Notes under the pieces: generated by a model
What the model saw: the letters and a program-made list of their open reading frames with translations, nothing else
Told to the model about the DNA's origin: nothing
Databases searched by the model: none
Shown here: piece after piece, positions 63,832 through 64,000 of the stretch
Layout: every line of letters starts with the position of its first letter
Numbering within the stretch: the first letter of the stretch is position 1
Made by a program: the position numbers and the translations under genes
NCBI GenBank assembly: GCA_005503085.1
Contig: SCOI01000012.1
Span: forward strand, 124,001 to 188,000
From: Burkholderiales bacterium C2
Lineage (GTDB): Bacteria > Pseudomonadota > Gammaproteobacteria > Burkholderiales > Burkholderiaceae_C
Direction of reading: 5' to 3'
Length of the DNA: 64,000 bases

Positions 63832-64000
63832 GCACCCTCCTTGCGGGGCGTGGTCTCGGCATCGTCGATGCCGGGATGGAAGGGGTGGGCGGCGGCGTCG
63901 ATCTCGCGACGCAGCTCGGCCGCATGGGCGCGCTTCTTCTCGGTGCTCTTGCGCAGCAGCGCATAGAACACCGGGGTCAGGAAGATGCCGAACAGCGTGA
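63828..64000 (-). CDS. RND efflux permease, C-terminal end (5' part outside window)
   Basis: The last 57 residues are visible. They begin with the final membrane helix (TLFGIFLTPVFYALL) and end in a charged cytoplasmic tail rich in Arg/Lys and acidic residues. This is the C-terminus of an AcrB/MexB-type inner-membrane pump. The stop overlaps the outer-membrane component's start by 4 nt. The tail (about 40 residues) is longer than in AcrB. Confidence 0.8.
   Translation of the reverse strand, partial: TLFGIFLTPVFYALLRKSTEKKRAHAAELRREIDAAAHPFHPGIDDAETTPRKEGA

Overview
The window is high-GC bacterial DNA. Gene content and order point to a betaproteobacterium of the order Burkholderiales (Rubrivivax/Roseateles/Leptothrix-like; this placement is inference). 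The main clues are a yadGH-ibaG-hisGDCBHAF-rsmD-coaD-yfhL order, a PHA-granule regulator beside an acyl-CoA-binding protein and a wax-ester synthase, a PEP-CTERM protein, and a very large riboswitch-led cobalamin operon. No rRNA, tRNA, CRISPR array or intact transposon was seen.

Layout. (1) 1-5810: an accessory block, all on +, with visibly weaker GC bias than the rest. It holds a 3' gene fragment, a small helical protein, a membrane-anchored trypsin-fold protein whose three catalytic residues all look substituted, a P-loop ATPase, and a fusion of P-loop ATPase, PD-(D/E)xK-like nuclease, coiled coil and two membrane helices. The last three are tightly coupled. I found no described system matching this set, and it is my main candidate for an undescribed (possibly conflict or defence) system. 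(2) 5811-8024: a possible IS21-family remnant and several small or unknown genes. (3) 8021-12504: a TetR-SDR-MFS unit with two matching palindromic operators, then a GlxA-type regulator and an isochorismatase-family hydrolase. (4) 12606-16640: an overlapping DUF1415/DUF2817/M20 peptidase operon and a Leu/Ile/Val-type binding protein. (5) 16733-21961: a molybdopterin oxidoreductase, a lipoprotein metallopeptidase, and PHA, acyl-CoA and wax-ester genes. (6) 21965-25887: a TPR-like protein, a TetR regulator, a YadGH-type ABC exporter and IbaG.

(7) 25987-33887: a histidine operon (hisG, D, C, B, H, A, F) followed by rsmD, coaD and a ferredoxin. A ribbon-helix-helix/PIN toxin-antitoxin pair with its own tandem palindromic operator sits between hisD and hisC. 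murA, hisI and hisE are absent from the positions where relatives often carry them. (8) 33888-35211: cobC and cobS. (9) 35366-41257: a PEP-CTERM metzincin, a KefC-type antiporter, and a histidine kinase with an HD-GYP response regulator.

(10) 61295 down to 41342 (minus strand): a cobalamin riboswitch followed by about 17 genes, nearly all overlapping by 1-4 nt. They cover uptake (btuB, btuF, btuC, btuD), amidation and adenosylation (cbiA, cobO, cobQ), the lower ligand (bluB, cobT), the aminopropanol arm (cobD, cbiB) and nucleotide-loop assembly (cobU). Embedded in the operon is a four-gene cassette: an ExbB-like channel, a DUF2149 protein, a CobN-like chelatase with a signal peptide and C-terminal anchor, and a second TonB receptor. 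This suggests an energised envelope metal/tetrapyrrole machine rather than an ordinary cytoplasmic CobNST chelatase. (11) 61344-64000: a DUF4124 protein, pth, and the outer-membrane and inner-membrane parts of an RND efflux pump, the last cut by the window edge.
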